Part shown: in pieces, positions 33,380-44,790 of the stretch
How positions within the stretch are numbered: the first letter of the stretch is position 1
How the letters are laid out: every line of letters begins with the position of its first letter
Assembly (NCBI GenBank): GCA_027924585.1
Contig: BSBM01000865.1
Location: 8,878,501 to 8,942,500 of the forward strand
Direction of reading: 5' to 3'
Length of the DNA: 64,000 bases
Source of the DNA: Larix kaempferi
Lineage: Eukaryota > Streptophyta > Pinopsida > Pinales > Pinaceae
Program-made: the position numbers and the translations under genes
The notes under the pieces: model-generated
Database searches by the model: none
Seen by the model: the letters and a program-made list of their open reading frames with translations, nothing else
What the model was told of the DNA's origin: nothing

Positions 33380-33860
33380 AATTATAATATTGTTGAGGAC
33401 TTGGCACAATCTCCTTGCACCATGTCTACCCTAGAAGTTTTGCAGAATTGTCCTAATCAATGCAAAACTCTCCTTGCAACCATTGGTGCAGTTGACCTTG
33501 ATTCTTTGAATAACATCATGTTTCGACTTGAATACTTCAAGCCGAGGCTCTCCCACTAGCTCGCATTCCAAGTAGTTGTGAACATTGCTGGGAATATTAT
33601 CCATCGTACCCTTCTGGATGAAGGCGCCTCTACTTCTATCATGTCGATCGCCTGTTGGAGAGCCATAGGCTCTCCCAAATTGAATCATTCTCCTACCATG
33701 TTGAAAGCATTCGACGGGCATGGCTTTCAACCTCATGGGCTCTTACAAGCTCTTGCAGTTGAGTTGGGCGGAAAGACCGTAACCGTTAACGTAGAAGTGG
33801 TCTTGGCCCTAATAGATTATAATCTCTTGCTTGGTCGTAATTGGTTTTACGCCATGTAGG
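33380..33860 (+). pseudogene. Gypsy aspartic protease (E7)
   Basis: The frame 33578-33859 carries IIHRTLLDEGASTSIMS with the catalytic D in a DEGAS context, HNFQPHGLLQ-like substrate-loop residues, and the closing YNLLLGRNWFYAM. The preceding part (33430-33570) matches the start of E2 at 5430-5600, including a stop in the same neighbourhood (SH*LAFQ). Confidence 0.8.
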
Positions 33861-34846
33861 CGGTAGCCTCTTCAGTCTTCCGCGTAGTACAATTCCCCCC
33901 CCAAGGTAGAATTGTTACTGTTGACCAATTAGATTTTTGCACACCGGACACTACTACTCATCTTGGTGACCACATTCCTTCCATTGGACAGATGTCAAAA
34001 CAGTATGAGAGTATAGGGGTTGGCCTATTGAAAGATTCATCTCTCATGGGCATTTTTCCACTTTCGGACCCCCCTAATCATGTTTCCTCGGTGCACATGA
34101 TCTCCACAGAGATTTCATCTCACCTCACTGATACTTGGCTTGTACCAGACGAAGCCAAAACACACATGATTGGAAATGCAATGCCTCTTCCACCCACTGA
34201 ACTCATTTATGAGGCTATCCAATCAACCAGAGGACCACTTAACCATGGCCTCCCCATCGTGTTCTCTACAATGGGCATCATCTCTACCTAATCTCTTACT
34301 TCGGATTTTTCATTTGGAGGAGTCCATCATGGAAGTTATGAATGTTGATGATGGTCCATGGGATGACCTCCACCATAGGTTGTCTTTTCTCCCATTTTTG
34401 GAGTACATAGAGGACAACATTAGCACCATCTTCTCACCGGATATCTACCCATTCCCTCATTCCTCCATACTTACATGTCTTTCAGACATGGAGTGTAACC
34501 TGGCTAACATTAAGCCTACCACCCCGGTAGACATTTCGGTGAAACCTGATATAGTGGAACACATTCGCATAGGCCAAAAGTGTTCCCCTGAAGAAATAGC
34601 TACTGGTACGGCCTTATTCAAGCAATTCCAAGACATTTTCTCTTGTTACTATGAGGATATTCCTAGGATAGACCCCGTGACTGTTTCTCACGAAATAAAA
34701 ACCTATCCCGACATCAAACCTGTACGCCAAAAGTTGCGCCCAGTACACCCCCGGAAGACTATAGCAATCAAGGCAGAGATTGAAAAGATCTTAAAGGATG
34801 GTTTTATTTATCCTGTCCCATTGACGGATTGGGTCTCAAACGTTGT
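33861..34846 (+). pseudogene. Linker and N-terminal reverse transcriptase (E7), cut by E8
   Basis: Two overlapping frames (33992-34291, 34170-34934) encode the acidic linker also found in E2 (PWDDLHHRLSFLP compares with PWEHMHHRSYFLP). Then SVKPDIVEHIRIGQKCSPEE, FKQFQDIFSCYYEDIPRIDP, KPVRQKLRPVHPRK and the first RT residues DGFIYPVPLTDWVSNVV follow. The open frame past 34846 is E8 LTR sequence and not part of the protein. The catalytic palm is missing. Confidence 0.85.
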
Positions 34847-36615
34847 TGTAATGCCCCTTTTTAAAAATTTTAAGAAAATGCCCAATTTTCCACTTTTTCC
34901 CCAATTTCGACCTTTGACTAGTTTTGATGCCTAAGTCCCAATTTTGTTCCAAATGGTCCCAAATATTCAGGGGAGGTGTATTACTAATATTAGGACTTAA
35001 ATATGAGGCTCAGGGATGATATATGGCCACCAAAAGACCTCTTCAAACTCTCTTAAGATTCTGGTTCAAGTATACAATTTTTACTAGTAATTTGGGGTTC
35101 AAATCCCCCTGGGGTAAGTACTAAAAAGAGCTTCCAAATGCCTCCAAACCCACTCTAATTTCTCAATATAGGTAGGGGATGTTTCAGGTATGTTATTAAG
35201 GTCCCAAATGCATCATTCATTAGTTATAAGGTCCGTTCCAACCCTCTCCCAAACAACAACAAAAACCACTAATTCGACCCTTGGGGAAATGGCACCAAAT
35301 CTTCTTCAAATGCAAATAAACTGAGTATAATGGCTTCAAATGCTCAAGTACTGAATATGAAACTTGTAATACACATTAATTCCAGTCCATTCATCACAAT
35401 TATATCAGAGAAACATTCATTTATTCGAAATCATCATCATTATATTGGCATACATTAATGTAGTGGGGAAATGGACATTGTTTGCTCATTAATCTTCATT
35501 TTTACACACAACCACATGGTATTTCGACCTGAGACTTTATTAAGGTGAATAAAAGAGTATATAATTCTATTAAAATCATAAATACATCAATATAATCTCT
35601 CCCAAGAAGCACAATATCTCACCAAAAACGCCCTCCCTCAAGGAGCATGAATATGCCTTCAAAACTAGAGATGGTTGAGAGATGGTGCTGCACTAAAAAA
35701 ATCCACGAGATTCCCTATAGATGATACCCAAAAATAAAAATCCATTAAATCTCCATGAAATACCTGAGTGGCCTCTCCAAACACCAACTTGGATGGGAAT
35801 CTTTCACCCTCGAAATTGGATAAGGCAAGAAACTAGTCATCCACTAGCTCTCTCTTCACAAATGTAATTATTCTCAAATAATCAAAAGCCATTCTCATAC
35901 TTGATTTCTACATTTTATAACTAACATTAGCCTTCTAAGGTTCAAAATCCTCTCAATAGAGTCAACAAGTTTCCATTTAGGAAATATTCCACATTTTCCA
36001 CTTGTCTCCTAGTTCCAACCTTCCATCTTCCCCCAAATTCGAATTTGAGTCTCTTTGGCTTCTTCCACTCCCATGAGAGCCTTCCTTTAGCCTATTTTTG
36101 GGGCTGACATGTCATAATGGTCAAATTTCAAAGGTCAAGTCTGTAATTTGTCATAGTTGTCATAGATTCTCCATCATTGGTGTCTTAGGGTCTAGGGAAT
36201 CTAGCCCAAGTGTCCACAAACTTCCAATTTGACTCTTTATCTTCCATGGAGGTTACCAATCCATCCCAATTCAACCTAAGATGCTCAATTCCATGTGTTA
36301 TGACTTACCAACTCACCCAAGAGTGTTCACCTTCCCATGAATTCTAATTGGAAAGAGAGAGATGCCATGTGTCACTGAAAAATCAAGCTAGTGTTGGTCA
36401 CACACCCTCCATATGTCTCCAAAACCACTTGCCACCTAGAATTTCTCTTGAATTTATTTATTCACCATATTTATTAAATACTTGAACCCTTCTAATGTCT
36501 AAACATCATTTATTAGCTTCCTTATTACAATTCCACATATGCCCATCCAACCTAGGAAACTAGTAGGATTGATGGGATTGTCTTACTATGCAATTATTTG
36601 AATGGGGACATTACA
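34847..36615 (-). repeat. 3' LTR of E8 (1769 bp)
   Basis: Plus-strand ends are TGTAATGCCCC and GGGGACATTACA, an inverted pair TGTAATG/CATTACA. It matches 50485-52247 along its whole length. Differences by eye are a few per cent. Confidence 0.95.
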
Positions 36616-38303
36616 GTCCTCCCCACCCAATATTGATTGTCCTCAAACAATTTCAAATTTGGATGCTGCAAAATCTTCTCCTCTTCCCATGTGGAATCTT
36701 CATTTGGTAAGTCCTTCCATTGCACTAAATATTCTTTGATAATTCTACTCCTCAACCTTCTTTCCCATGTCTTCAAAATATTTTCCTGAACAAGTGTGAG
36801 TTGACCTTCATCATCCAAAGGAGGAAGTATTTCTGAAGTGATGATTTTCTGACCAAGGGCTTTCTTGAGACAGGAAACATGAAATACATTGTGGATATTA
36901 CTCCCTTCCGGAAGTTCTAGTTCATATGCTACTTCTCCAACCTTTCGCACTACCTTGTATGGACCATAGTACCTTGGTTTTAATTTTTCTGCTCCATTCT
37001 TTTTGAGAGATGTTTGTTTATATGGCTGCAACCTTAAATATACTAAATCATTGACTTGAAAGGTTCTTTCTTCTCTATGTCTATCAACATATTGTTTTTG
37101 TTGATTTTGAGCAACCTGCAAATTGTCTTTCAAGAGCTTTAAAATTTCTTGGCTCTCTTCCACCCAATCTTTAGCCTTTGGGGCTCTACTATCACCAAAT
37201 ATAATTTCAGAAAATGTAAGTGCATCATAACCATATAATGCTTTGAAAGGAGACATTCCTATTAACATATGATAAGTGGTGTTGTAGCAAAACTCACCCA
37301 AGTGTAGCCATTTTTCCCATGCTTTTTGCTGCTCTCCCACATAGTTTCTTAGGTATCCTTCCAACCATTGATTTACCCTCTCTGTTTGTCCATCAGTTTG
37401 TGGATGATAGATGGTACTTGGAGTCAATTGAGTGCCTACCAATATAAAAATTTCTTGCCAAAAAGCACCCATGAATCTACTATCTCTATCATTGACAATG
37501 CTCTTGGGGAGCCCATGCAATCTGAAGATTTCTTTGAAAAAAATATCAGCCAATTGTGCAGCACTAAAAGATGATGTAACAGCAAATAAATGAGCAAATT
37601 TTGTCAACCTATCAACTACCACATAGATGAAATCCTTACCTAAATATTTAGGCAAACTGGTGATGAAATCCATGGAGATACTGTCCCATTTTTGCTCCGG
37701 AATGGGAAAGGGTTGTAATAGGCCATCTAGACATGTAAGTTCTGATTTGTTTTGTCGACATACTTTACATTCATTCACATACTTCTGAACATCTTCCTTC
37801 AGCCCCTTCCAAAAAAATCTTTGCCTCAACTGTCTATAAGTTTTGAAGATCCCTGGATGGCCCGCTAGTGGGGAATCATGTGCTTCTTGCAAAATTTGGT
37901 ATTTGAGCTTGGAGTTAAGAACTAAATAAATTCTTCCCTTATAATATATTATCCCATTCAAAATACTGTAGTTATCATCCCCTTTGATTCCATCCAACAC
38001 ATCACAAGCAAATTTGTCTTTAGCATATTCAACTAGTAGCATGTTTTTCCAATCATTGGCAATGTCCATGAGAGAAAAAGAAGGTCTTCTTGACAAAGCA
38101 TCTACTACTATATTATTATTTCCTTTGACATATTCAATATCAAAATCATAATCTTGAATCTTTCTTACCCACTTTTGTTTCCTTTCATTTAGATCTTTTT
38201 GGGTGAGAAAGTGTCTTAGACTATTGTGGTCAGTTTTCACCACAAACTTGCTGCCCACCAAGTATTGTCTGAATTTGGCTAATGCATGCATAATGGCTAG
38301 CAT
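36594..38303 (-). pseudogene. RNase H end, integrase and chromodomain (E8)
   Basis: 569 codons without a stop, the best preserved frame in the window. RNase H end: GSKFVVKTDHNSLRHFLTQK and VKGNNNIVVDALSRRP. Integrase finger: H-x-H in SPLAGHPGIFKT with CKVCRQNKSE. Core: MDFITSLPKYLGKDFIYVVV (first Asp), NDRDSRFMGAFW (second Asp) and HPQTDGQTERVN (Glu). GPY module: RYYGPYKVVRKVGEVAYEL. At the C-terminus a chromodomain: LRSRIIKEYLVQWKDLPNED followed by STWEEE. The chromodomain is thought to steer integration to modified chromatin. The frame starts after a stop at 38304 and ends within the 3' LTR. Confidence 0.95.
36616..36631 (-). other. Polypurine tract of E8, inside the coding frame
   Basis: The minus strand reads TTGGGTGGGGAGGAC directly before the LTR. 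The pol frame runs through it and ends 22 bp inside the LTR, at 36594, so tract and last codons overlap. Confidence 0.8.
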
Positions 38304-39060
38304 TTATTTATCATATATGGAGTAAATTTTTTCATGAGGCTGCAACTTTATGATCTCAAAGTCTATGGGGTGTAGGCCTTTCTTTAGGACAACCCCTATT
38401 CCTCCACCTGAAGCATCACATTCCACAACAAAAGGTTTAGTAAAATCGGGAACTGCAAGTATGGGACAACTAATCATTACCTCTTTCATTTTTTGGAAGG
38501 TCTTTTCAGCCTCTTAATCCCACTTGAGAGCATCCTTCTTAGTCAAATCAATGAGTGGAGAAGTCAACTTGGAGAACCCTTTCACAAATTTTCTGTAGTA
38601 GGTGCATATGCCAATAAAGCCTCTCAATTCGGTAATATTTTTTGGTGATGGCCATTCCAAGATAGCCCTGATTTTTTCCATGTGTACCTTCACTCCTTAT
38701 TGCCCAATAATGTGCCCAAGATACAGTAGTTCTTTCATCCCAAATTCACATTTTGATAACTTAGCAAATAAGGACTCTTCTTACAAAAATTTCAACACAA
38801 TCTCTAACTGCTGCAAATGCTCTTCCCATGTTTTACTATAAATGAGAATGTCATCAAAGAAAACCAAAACAAACCTTCTTAGTCACTTGCAAAAGATCCT
38901 TTTCATACATGCTTGAAATGTGGCTGGAGCATTAGTTAACCCAAAAGGAATGACAAGAAATTCAAAGTGGCCAAAATAACATCGAAAAGCAGTCTTTTGC
39001 ACATCTTCATCTTTCATTCGAATTTGGTGATACCCTGATCTAAGGTCAATTTTTTATAAG
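38304..39060 (-). pseudogene. Reverse transcriptase C-terminal half and RNase H start (E8)
   Basis: Minus-strand motifs with stops between them: [20 protein letters not shown], the intact catalytic F-F-D-D in LVFFDDILIYSKTWEEH (about 38845-38880), YLGHIIGQ followed by a stop, ITELRGFIGICTYYRKFVKG, and from 38489 an open piece PDFTKPFVVECDASGGGIGV with the RNase H Asp. Five or so stops make this part nonfunctional. Confidence 0.85.
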
Positions 39061-39884
39061 TATTTGGCCCCATGTGGTTCATCCTTGAGCTCATCAATCC
39101 TAGGAATAGGATACCTATTCTTGATATTCTTTTTGTTCAAGGCTCTAAAATCTATGCACATTCTCAATGTTCCATATTTTTTCTTCACTAGCACTACTGA
39201 AGAAGCATAAGGGCTAGAGCTTGGTCTAATGAGTCCCAACTCTAGGAGTTCTTGGATAGATTTTTCAATCTCATCTCTGAACTTTTTAGGATGTCTATAA
39301 GGTGGTATTTGAATGGGTGAAGTACCCTCCTCCAAAATAATACTGTGCTCAACCCCCCTATCCAGTGGTCTACCATGTGGAAGGTCTCTAAAAGCCTTTT
39401 CATATTTTTGCAAAAGTCTCTCTATCTCCTTTGGGTGTTCAACAATCTTTATAGTTGGATTGGGAGATGTAATATGACATTCAACAGCCCATTCTATGTC
39501 CCCATGCCTCAATATAGATCTCATACTATTGCAAGTCACTACTTGATTTGGATAAGTGTGCTGCCCTCTCACAACTCTTTGTACTCCTTTTGAATCTTGG
39601 AATTTCATTTCGGGAATTTGATAATTTACTGTATGCTCTTCTATTGAATACAGCCATTGCACTCCCAAAACCACATTAGTATCAGCAACATCAACCACAT
39701 AAAAAATATCAACAAAAGTATAGTTACCTACGGTGACTTGCAGCTTTGGAACCCATGTTTTGCATTGCATTGTGTTGTGACCGGGAATGACAACTATGAA
39801 GCCATCAAATGGTTCAATAGGTATCTTTATTTTCTCCACCATCTTTGCATCAATGAAGTTATGGGTGGCTCCTCCATCTACCAA
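39054..39884 (-). pseudogene. Aspartic protease and reverse transcriptase N-terminal part (E8)
   Basis: An open run of 276 codons. Protease: [12 protein letters not shown], where the catalytic triad is D-G-G instead of D-S/T-G, followed by VVLGVQWL at the flap end. Reverse transcriptase: [60 protein letters not shown] and [12 protein letters not shown] stop at about 39054 precedes the [13 protein letters not shown] region. Confidence 0.9.
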
Positions 39885-40079
39885 AACTGAAGTTCTTTGT
39901 CCTTATACCACACCTTTGCATCGGATAGTATGATAGCGAGGTACTACTAAAAGTACTGCCATTCTTGTTTTGTCCAGTGGAGGCTGATTTTCTTCTTGTG
40001 TTTCCTGTTCTACTACTGTCTCATATGCCTCTTCTTGATCTGAAATATGTCCATCTTCATACATACCCCCATCATACCG
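39885..40079 (-). pseudogene. Gag-protease junction, left piece beyond E9 (E8)
   Basis: The minus-strand frame reads YDGGMYEDGHISDQEEAYET and continues to a stop at about 39902, just before the protease. Joined over E9 (one copy of the duplication kept) it continues in frame from gag at 49146, FSDSEG then YDGG. This in-frame junction proves the nesting. Confidence 0.85.
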
Positions 40080-40852
40080 TGTTGGCAGGCGGTTTGATGT
40101 GGAAATGTCGTGGTACCACCAACGCTGCGACCCATCGGATGAGCGCGCGAAAGGAGTATTTTGTGCTAAAGTATGCTGCAATTGGCGGGTTTTCGGTCAC
40201 TTGGACCATATGTTATGTAATAGTGAGTCAATTGTACCACGGTATGCATCTTTTTGGGTCATTTGGACCAAGTCAGTTAGATATTGGGTCAATTTTCCAT
40301 AGTGTCGGTTGGGAAGTCGTTAGTAAGTGGACAAACATTGTAATGGCAGAAGCCTATAAAGAGATGAGAATTGTAAGTATTAGGGACACACCTATGCGGA
40401 TAAGATAGAGATAAGGAGGTCTATGTGTACGGAGATCTATGTTTTGCTTCTGGTATATGACTGCGACAGTAATATAATGATAATGTTTTGGTACGATATG
40501 TGTGCAATGTTGTGATATATGAATGTTGTTATGTTTTATTGATGTAATATCTGCTTACTGTTGCTGTGATGATAAATGCTGCGATTAAGTAATATGTTAT
40601 AATTCCATGTCAAATGGTTAAAGTTTCTGGTTAAGTACTGCAATAGAGCTAGTCCGTGTAGCCACAACTATCCTCCTCCCTTGGCGGAAACATGGTTCCG
40701 TCTGCTCTTCCTGGATGCCTCGGGTGAGACCTCATCTGCTCTGCGGGTGTTGCTGGATGGGCCCAAACCTACCCGGGCCGGTGCCCAAGGAGACTGCGGT
40801 ATGTGTCGACAGTGACGTGAGCCCCTGTCAACCGAGGTCGCATTGGTCAACA
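40080..40852 (+). repeat. 5' LTR of E9 (773 bp)
   Basis: The last 406 bp (40447-40852) match 48740-49145 with a few per cent difference. The first 367 bp have no clear match in the right LTR except the first 20-25 bases. TATAAA is at 40355-40360. The end GGTCAACA mirrors the start TGTTGGC only in the outer bases. Confidence 0.85.
40355..40360 (+). promoter_or_regulatory. Putative TATA box of the E9 5' LTR
   Basis: GCCTATAAAGAG, 275 bp into the LTR. The right LTR has no obvious equivalent. Confidence 0.5.
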
Positions 40853-40854
40853 AA

Positions 40855-40873
40855 TGGTTCTATTGTCGGGACC
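40855..40873 (+). other. Probable primer binding site of E9
   Basis: TGGTTCTATTGTCGGGACC begins 2 bp after the LTR. It resembles the TGGCGCCGTTGCCGGGGA class of gypsy primer sites at about two thirds of positions. The tRNA cannot be assigned firmly. Confidence 0.45.
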
Positions 40874-41800
40874 ATGTGCAGAGTGAAAGGAGGTCATGTT
40901 GTGGCACCCGATGAAGTCGGAGATACAGAGCTGGTTTGATCAGAAGTTGCAGGAGTTTGCTGAAGAAGAAAGCCGGAACACGCGACTGACAGTAGATCAC
41001 TGGCTAGGAAGGTATATCCATGATGGTCCGCACGAATGGTTTTTCTGTGAATTCCCGGTCATCTGTACGAATGGTTGTTAAAGATGACCTTCCAAAAGAG
41101 GAATTTCCAGGGTGGTGAACCGATGGCTTGGACCCCGGGATTTATTTAGGAGCTGTAGGAAGTCGATAACAAGGCATCGCGGGCTATCAAAGTTTGGCTC
41201 GATAGCATCTTGGAGGGATATATCATTGAATTTGCGGTCGAAACAAAGAAATCCTATAGTGAAGCTAAAAGATACTTCTTCTGAGGACCAAGGGGAAGGT
41301 TTCTGCTATCGCTCCAACTGTCGATTAAGATGGTAATCTGCGAAAAGGGTATATTAAAGATGCACCTTGATCAGTAGAGATCCTGGTGGGCGGAGGTCGT
41401 GGGTACCATGACTACTAGGGACGGTACATGGAATGGTAAGGGGTATATGGGTGCAGACCATGAGGAGACTGTGAGCAAAGTCGAGGAATAAAGTGGTCTT
41501 ACAAGAGGAGGAGCAAGGTTTCGACGGGAGAAGAGGCAAAGGATAGGAGAAGGTCCTGCTACGATCGAACCGCAAAACCATGAAGGAAGACCACACAGGA
41601 TGAAGTGACCTCACAGTCCTGACAGGGACGACCAGGCTATACACAGGATAGGGGCAGGACCAAACCCTGGTACCAACGTACCCACACCTCCGCTCACTGA
41701 CTCAAAAATAGCAAGAAATACCACTTCGACACTGCCAAGTTGGTCAATTCCACAGAAGTTGATTGGTAGTAGCACAACAAAAGGAGGAAGGAAGCCCAGA
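40874..41800 (+). other. 5' leader of E9
   Basis: About 0.9 kb with short frames but no recognised domain, including pieces that may be a decayed N-terminal reading frame. No repeat stands out. Confidence 0.5.
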
Positions 41801-42941
41801 ATGGCGGGTGATGATGCTAAGTTACCGTTGTTCCATGGAAGTGCGACAGAAAACCCAGAACAGTATTGGTTTTTATGTGAAGCGGTCTGGACCACGAAAC
41901 AGGTCACTGATGCTGATGCTAAGAAAGGATAGTTAGCCATGACTCTGCAAGGTCGTGCATTAGATTGGTTCATGAATTTTATTCTAGCCCCTACGGGAGC
42001 CCCAGAGAAGTCACTGGATGAGATTTGAGATGGGCTCATTGTTGAATTTAGAAGGCCCAAGTCGGAGGCTCAATATATTACTGAATTGAAGGAAATTAAG
42101 CAGTATCCCAATGAGACGGTATGGGATTTCGATCAGTGATTCAATACATTGATGGAAAAGGTTAGTTTCGATATGAGCGTCGTCCAACATAAAGAATGGT
42201 TCATTGCGGCACTGCTACCCCACATTCGGCTGCCGCTGATGCAAAAAAACATAGAGAGACCTAGCGAAGCTCTAGAGATTGCAATGCGATTGGAGGCATC
42301 ACCGATTAGGGATAATGCGGTAGGGATGCCGAGGAGAAGGGCATACGAAGAATAATTTCCTGGATTTCCATAATTATTTGGTGTCAGGAACGCCAAACCC
42401 ATTGAATGGCGACAGTATGCCGTGGTGTTGCGTTTGTCACGTGTTTGGGCACAGCCACGATAATTGCCCGTATATGCAAAAAATAATCACAACCCTACGA
42501 AATCTTTACTGCACATTCTGCAAGTCGTTGGGTCATGATGACAAGGATTGTTGTGCATATGGGTTGCTGCAGGAGAGGATGTGTGATGCATTCTACGTCA
42601 AGGACGATCAACGTGCTGTGTAATAGCCACAACTACAACCGCAGGTAGCTCAGCCGCTCCCGCAACCGTAGATGTAGTTTGCACCACAGCAACAGCAACC
42701 GCAGCAGTTCATGCCACAATATACTCCGATGCAAATGACTCCCCCTCATCCACAGTATGTACAGAAACCACAGTATGCACCACAAGGGCAAGGTATACCA
42801 CCAGCACCGATGCAGCAATAGTTTAACCAACCTCAGTACCAGCAGCAAGGCGGCTACCGAGGAGGATACAGGGGCAGACACGGTGGCGGATTTGGTCATG
42901 GAGGAGGAGGTCGAGGTGGTCGTGGACCTGTTCAATGTTAC
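41801..42941 (+). pseudogene. Gag with CCHC knuckles, first part (E9)
   Basis: ATG at 41801 (MAGDDAKLPLFHGSATENPE). Gag core: QYWFLCEAVW, LQGRALDWFMNF, YITELKEIKQYPNETVWDFD and WFIAALLPHIRLPLMQ. Knuckles: C-C-V-C-H-V-F-G-H-x4-C near 42427-42465 and C-T-F-C-K-S-L-G-H-x4-C near 42511-42552. A Gln-rich stretch and a Gly/Arg-rich tail (GGYRGGYRGRHGGGFGHGGG) follow. Stops at about 41930, 42026, 42137 and 42354 break the frame. It ends in VQCY at the E10 insertion. Confidence 0.85.
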
Positions 42942-43537
42942 TGTTGATGTATATGTAACTTCGGAATGTACATCTGTGTATTTTATATATGTTTATTGTA
43001 CCCTTATAAGAGATGTGTTATTCCTCTATAAGGAAGTGTCGTCATGTGGATTGACAAGTGTCGCAAGTGTGTGTACTTGCCAATGGGTTATTAGACCACC
43101 ATGTGGGGTCGGCCCAGAATTATATATAATATAATGTGGATATACCTAGCTAGACAAGTCGGCCCCATAAGGTCACTGGGCAAAAAGGTGAGTATAAATA
43201 GAGATAGGAGATCTCTATTTTACTCACTCGGAAAAGTAACTCACTCTCTCTTAGAAAGTGGCGCACTAGTGAGGAGGAGGAGCATCTGCTACTAGGAGAC
43301 TATCTCAGTGTTACTTGGTTGTACTTTGGTTGAGCCATTGCTCTCTCTATCTCTGAGGAAGTTGTGGGGTTTTTCACCTTAGGGTTTTCCCCACGGAAAC
43401 TCTGTGTCTCTTGTCTCTTATGCTTTTGATTCTTGTGATGCTTGTCATATTGTGATTGTCATGCACTGATATACTGTATATGTTATTCTCTCAGTAAAGA
43501 TCCTAGAGTATAATGAATTAATGCTCAAAATTTAACA
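42942..43537 (+). mobile_element. E10: solo copia LTR (596 bp) of the E3/E11 family
   Basis: TGTTGATGTAT...AAAATTTAACA, flanked on both sides by GTTAC (42937-42941 and 43538-43542), a perfect target duplication. No primer site or polypurine tract remains, so it arose by recombination between two LTRs. TATAAATA lies at 43193-43200. It splits the third zinc knuckle of E9 gag. Confidence 0.97.
43193..43200 (+). promoter_or_regulatory. Putative TATA box of E10
   Basis: AGTATAAATAGAGA, same place and context as in the E11 5' LTR (52489-52496). Confidence 0.6.
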
Positions 43538-43811
43538 GTTACCACTTCGCGGTATGGGGGCATTATCAGCTCGACTTCCCACTACTACAGAATCAATGTA
43601 TTTTTTTTTTGGTAATGATCATACGGTTGATAATTGTCCATAGTTGATTGCACGATGGCAGGCTGGGAACGCTCCGTAGTTACAGAATTAGGCCCATCCA
43701 CAACAACCAATACAGAATCAGGTACAACAACCAGTATAGAACCAGCCCCCACGACCACCGTCGAATGCCAATCCAAATGTCAATCAACCGGGTAATCTGC
43801 AGCAGAACCAG
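43538..43811 (+). pseudogene. Gag, part after E10 (E9)
   Basis: Continues the third CCHC knuckle after the insertion: C-Y, then HFAVWGHYQLDFP, where a Cys of the second pair and the last Cys have been lost. A Gln/Asn/Pro-rich spacer with stops follows, up to the ATG-containing frame at 43812. Confidence 0.65.
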
Positions 43812-44790
43812 ATGCAGGGTGCAAATATTGTGACCATTTCTGCAGAACCGCGACCACAAGATGCTTCGGTGGCTATTGTCACTCATGGAGGCAAGACGAC
43901 TGGGAAAGATAGTTCGCGACCACTAATTCGGTTGGTTGGTCAAAAGACGGTACCTTTCGACATTGATACAGAGTGGGAGACATTCCTAGAGGCCCGTCGC
44001 ACCTTGGAGAAAGACCGCGGTAAGGTTGTTTGCGATATGCCACCTGTCTTTGATACTACATCAGACGATGATCAACCGCCACAACCGGGGACATTGCAGA
44101 AGTTTCTTGAAAGCTGTATGTTATTGGCCGGAGACCCGGCTGCCCTGGTTGAGATTGAGGGATGGTTGTAGCGACTTACGAAAGGATGGCAAGAGTCGGC
44201 AGTAAACTCCCTGCAGCGACGGAAGACTGGCAAGGAGATGCGAATGAATATTCAGATTGGTGAATATGATGTTGACTTTGTTATTCTTGACCTTGGTTTG
44301 GATGTTAACATCTTAACCAAGCAGGCGTGGCAGAAGATGGGGAGTCCCCCATTGAGCTGGTCTCCTGTGTAGCTCTGGTTGGCTAACCATGCGAAGGTAA
44401 CACCCATTGGGCGAGTTCCGCGGCTCACAATCGATATTGATGGCATGGAGACTTATGCTGACTTCGATGTCATTTAAGTGGTTGAGGGAGGCATCTCTTA
44501 TCCGACACTCTTGGGGATTGGATGGGATAACGATAGTGGAGATGTAATCAACTTCAAGAAGCGCATGATGACCTTTGAGAATCGTGATTTTAGAGTCATA
44601 GCCCCATTGGATCTGGCTGAACAACGCCGATATGTTGAGCCTGTAAAAGATGATGATCCCGCTGGTGGGACCATGCATTCAATATTTCTGAAGATTATAT
44701 TCATCCTACTGTCCATGGTGAATTGGAGTGGCACAGTGAGAGCTCTGGGTCTTCTGACTCTGATGATTCCTTAGAACATTGGCAGAACAG
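43812..44790 (+). pseudogene. Gag-protease linker and aspartic protease (E9)
   Basis: Frame 43812-44171 is the linker (RLVGQKTVPFDIDTEWETFL). After a stop from CAG to TAG at 44168-44170, MNIQIGEYDVDFVILDLGLD and VNILTKQAWQ carry a protease-like D-L-G motif (D-S/T-G expected) near 44290. The flap side IGRVPRLTIDIDGM and TLLGIGWDND follow. A tail with acidic residues continues to about 44770. The changed active site suggests decay. Confidence 0.7.

Larger units (their letters stand above)
27163..34846 (+). mobile_element. E7: Ty3/gypsy element of TAT-like type, 5' two thirds only
   Basis: 5' LTR, primer site, 2.2 kb leader, gag with a Gly/Pro-rich domain, protease and the start of reverse transcriptase, which ends at WVSNVV where E8 inserts (34846/34847). 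The right part (reverse transcriptase to 3' LTR) is not found after E8 within the window. It inserted in the E5 protease region. Relative of E2 by the DEGAS protease and shared linker motifs. Confidence 0.85.

Noticed and set aside
42633-42935. 100-codon minus-strand frame
   Set aside because: Antisense of the Gln/Gly-rich gag tail of E9.
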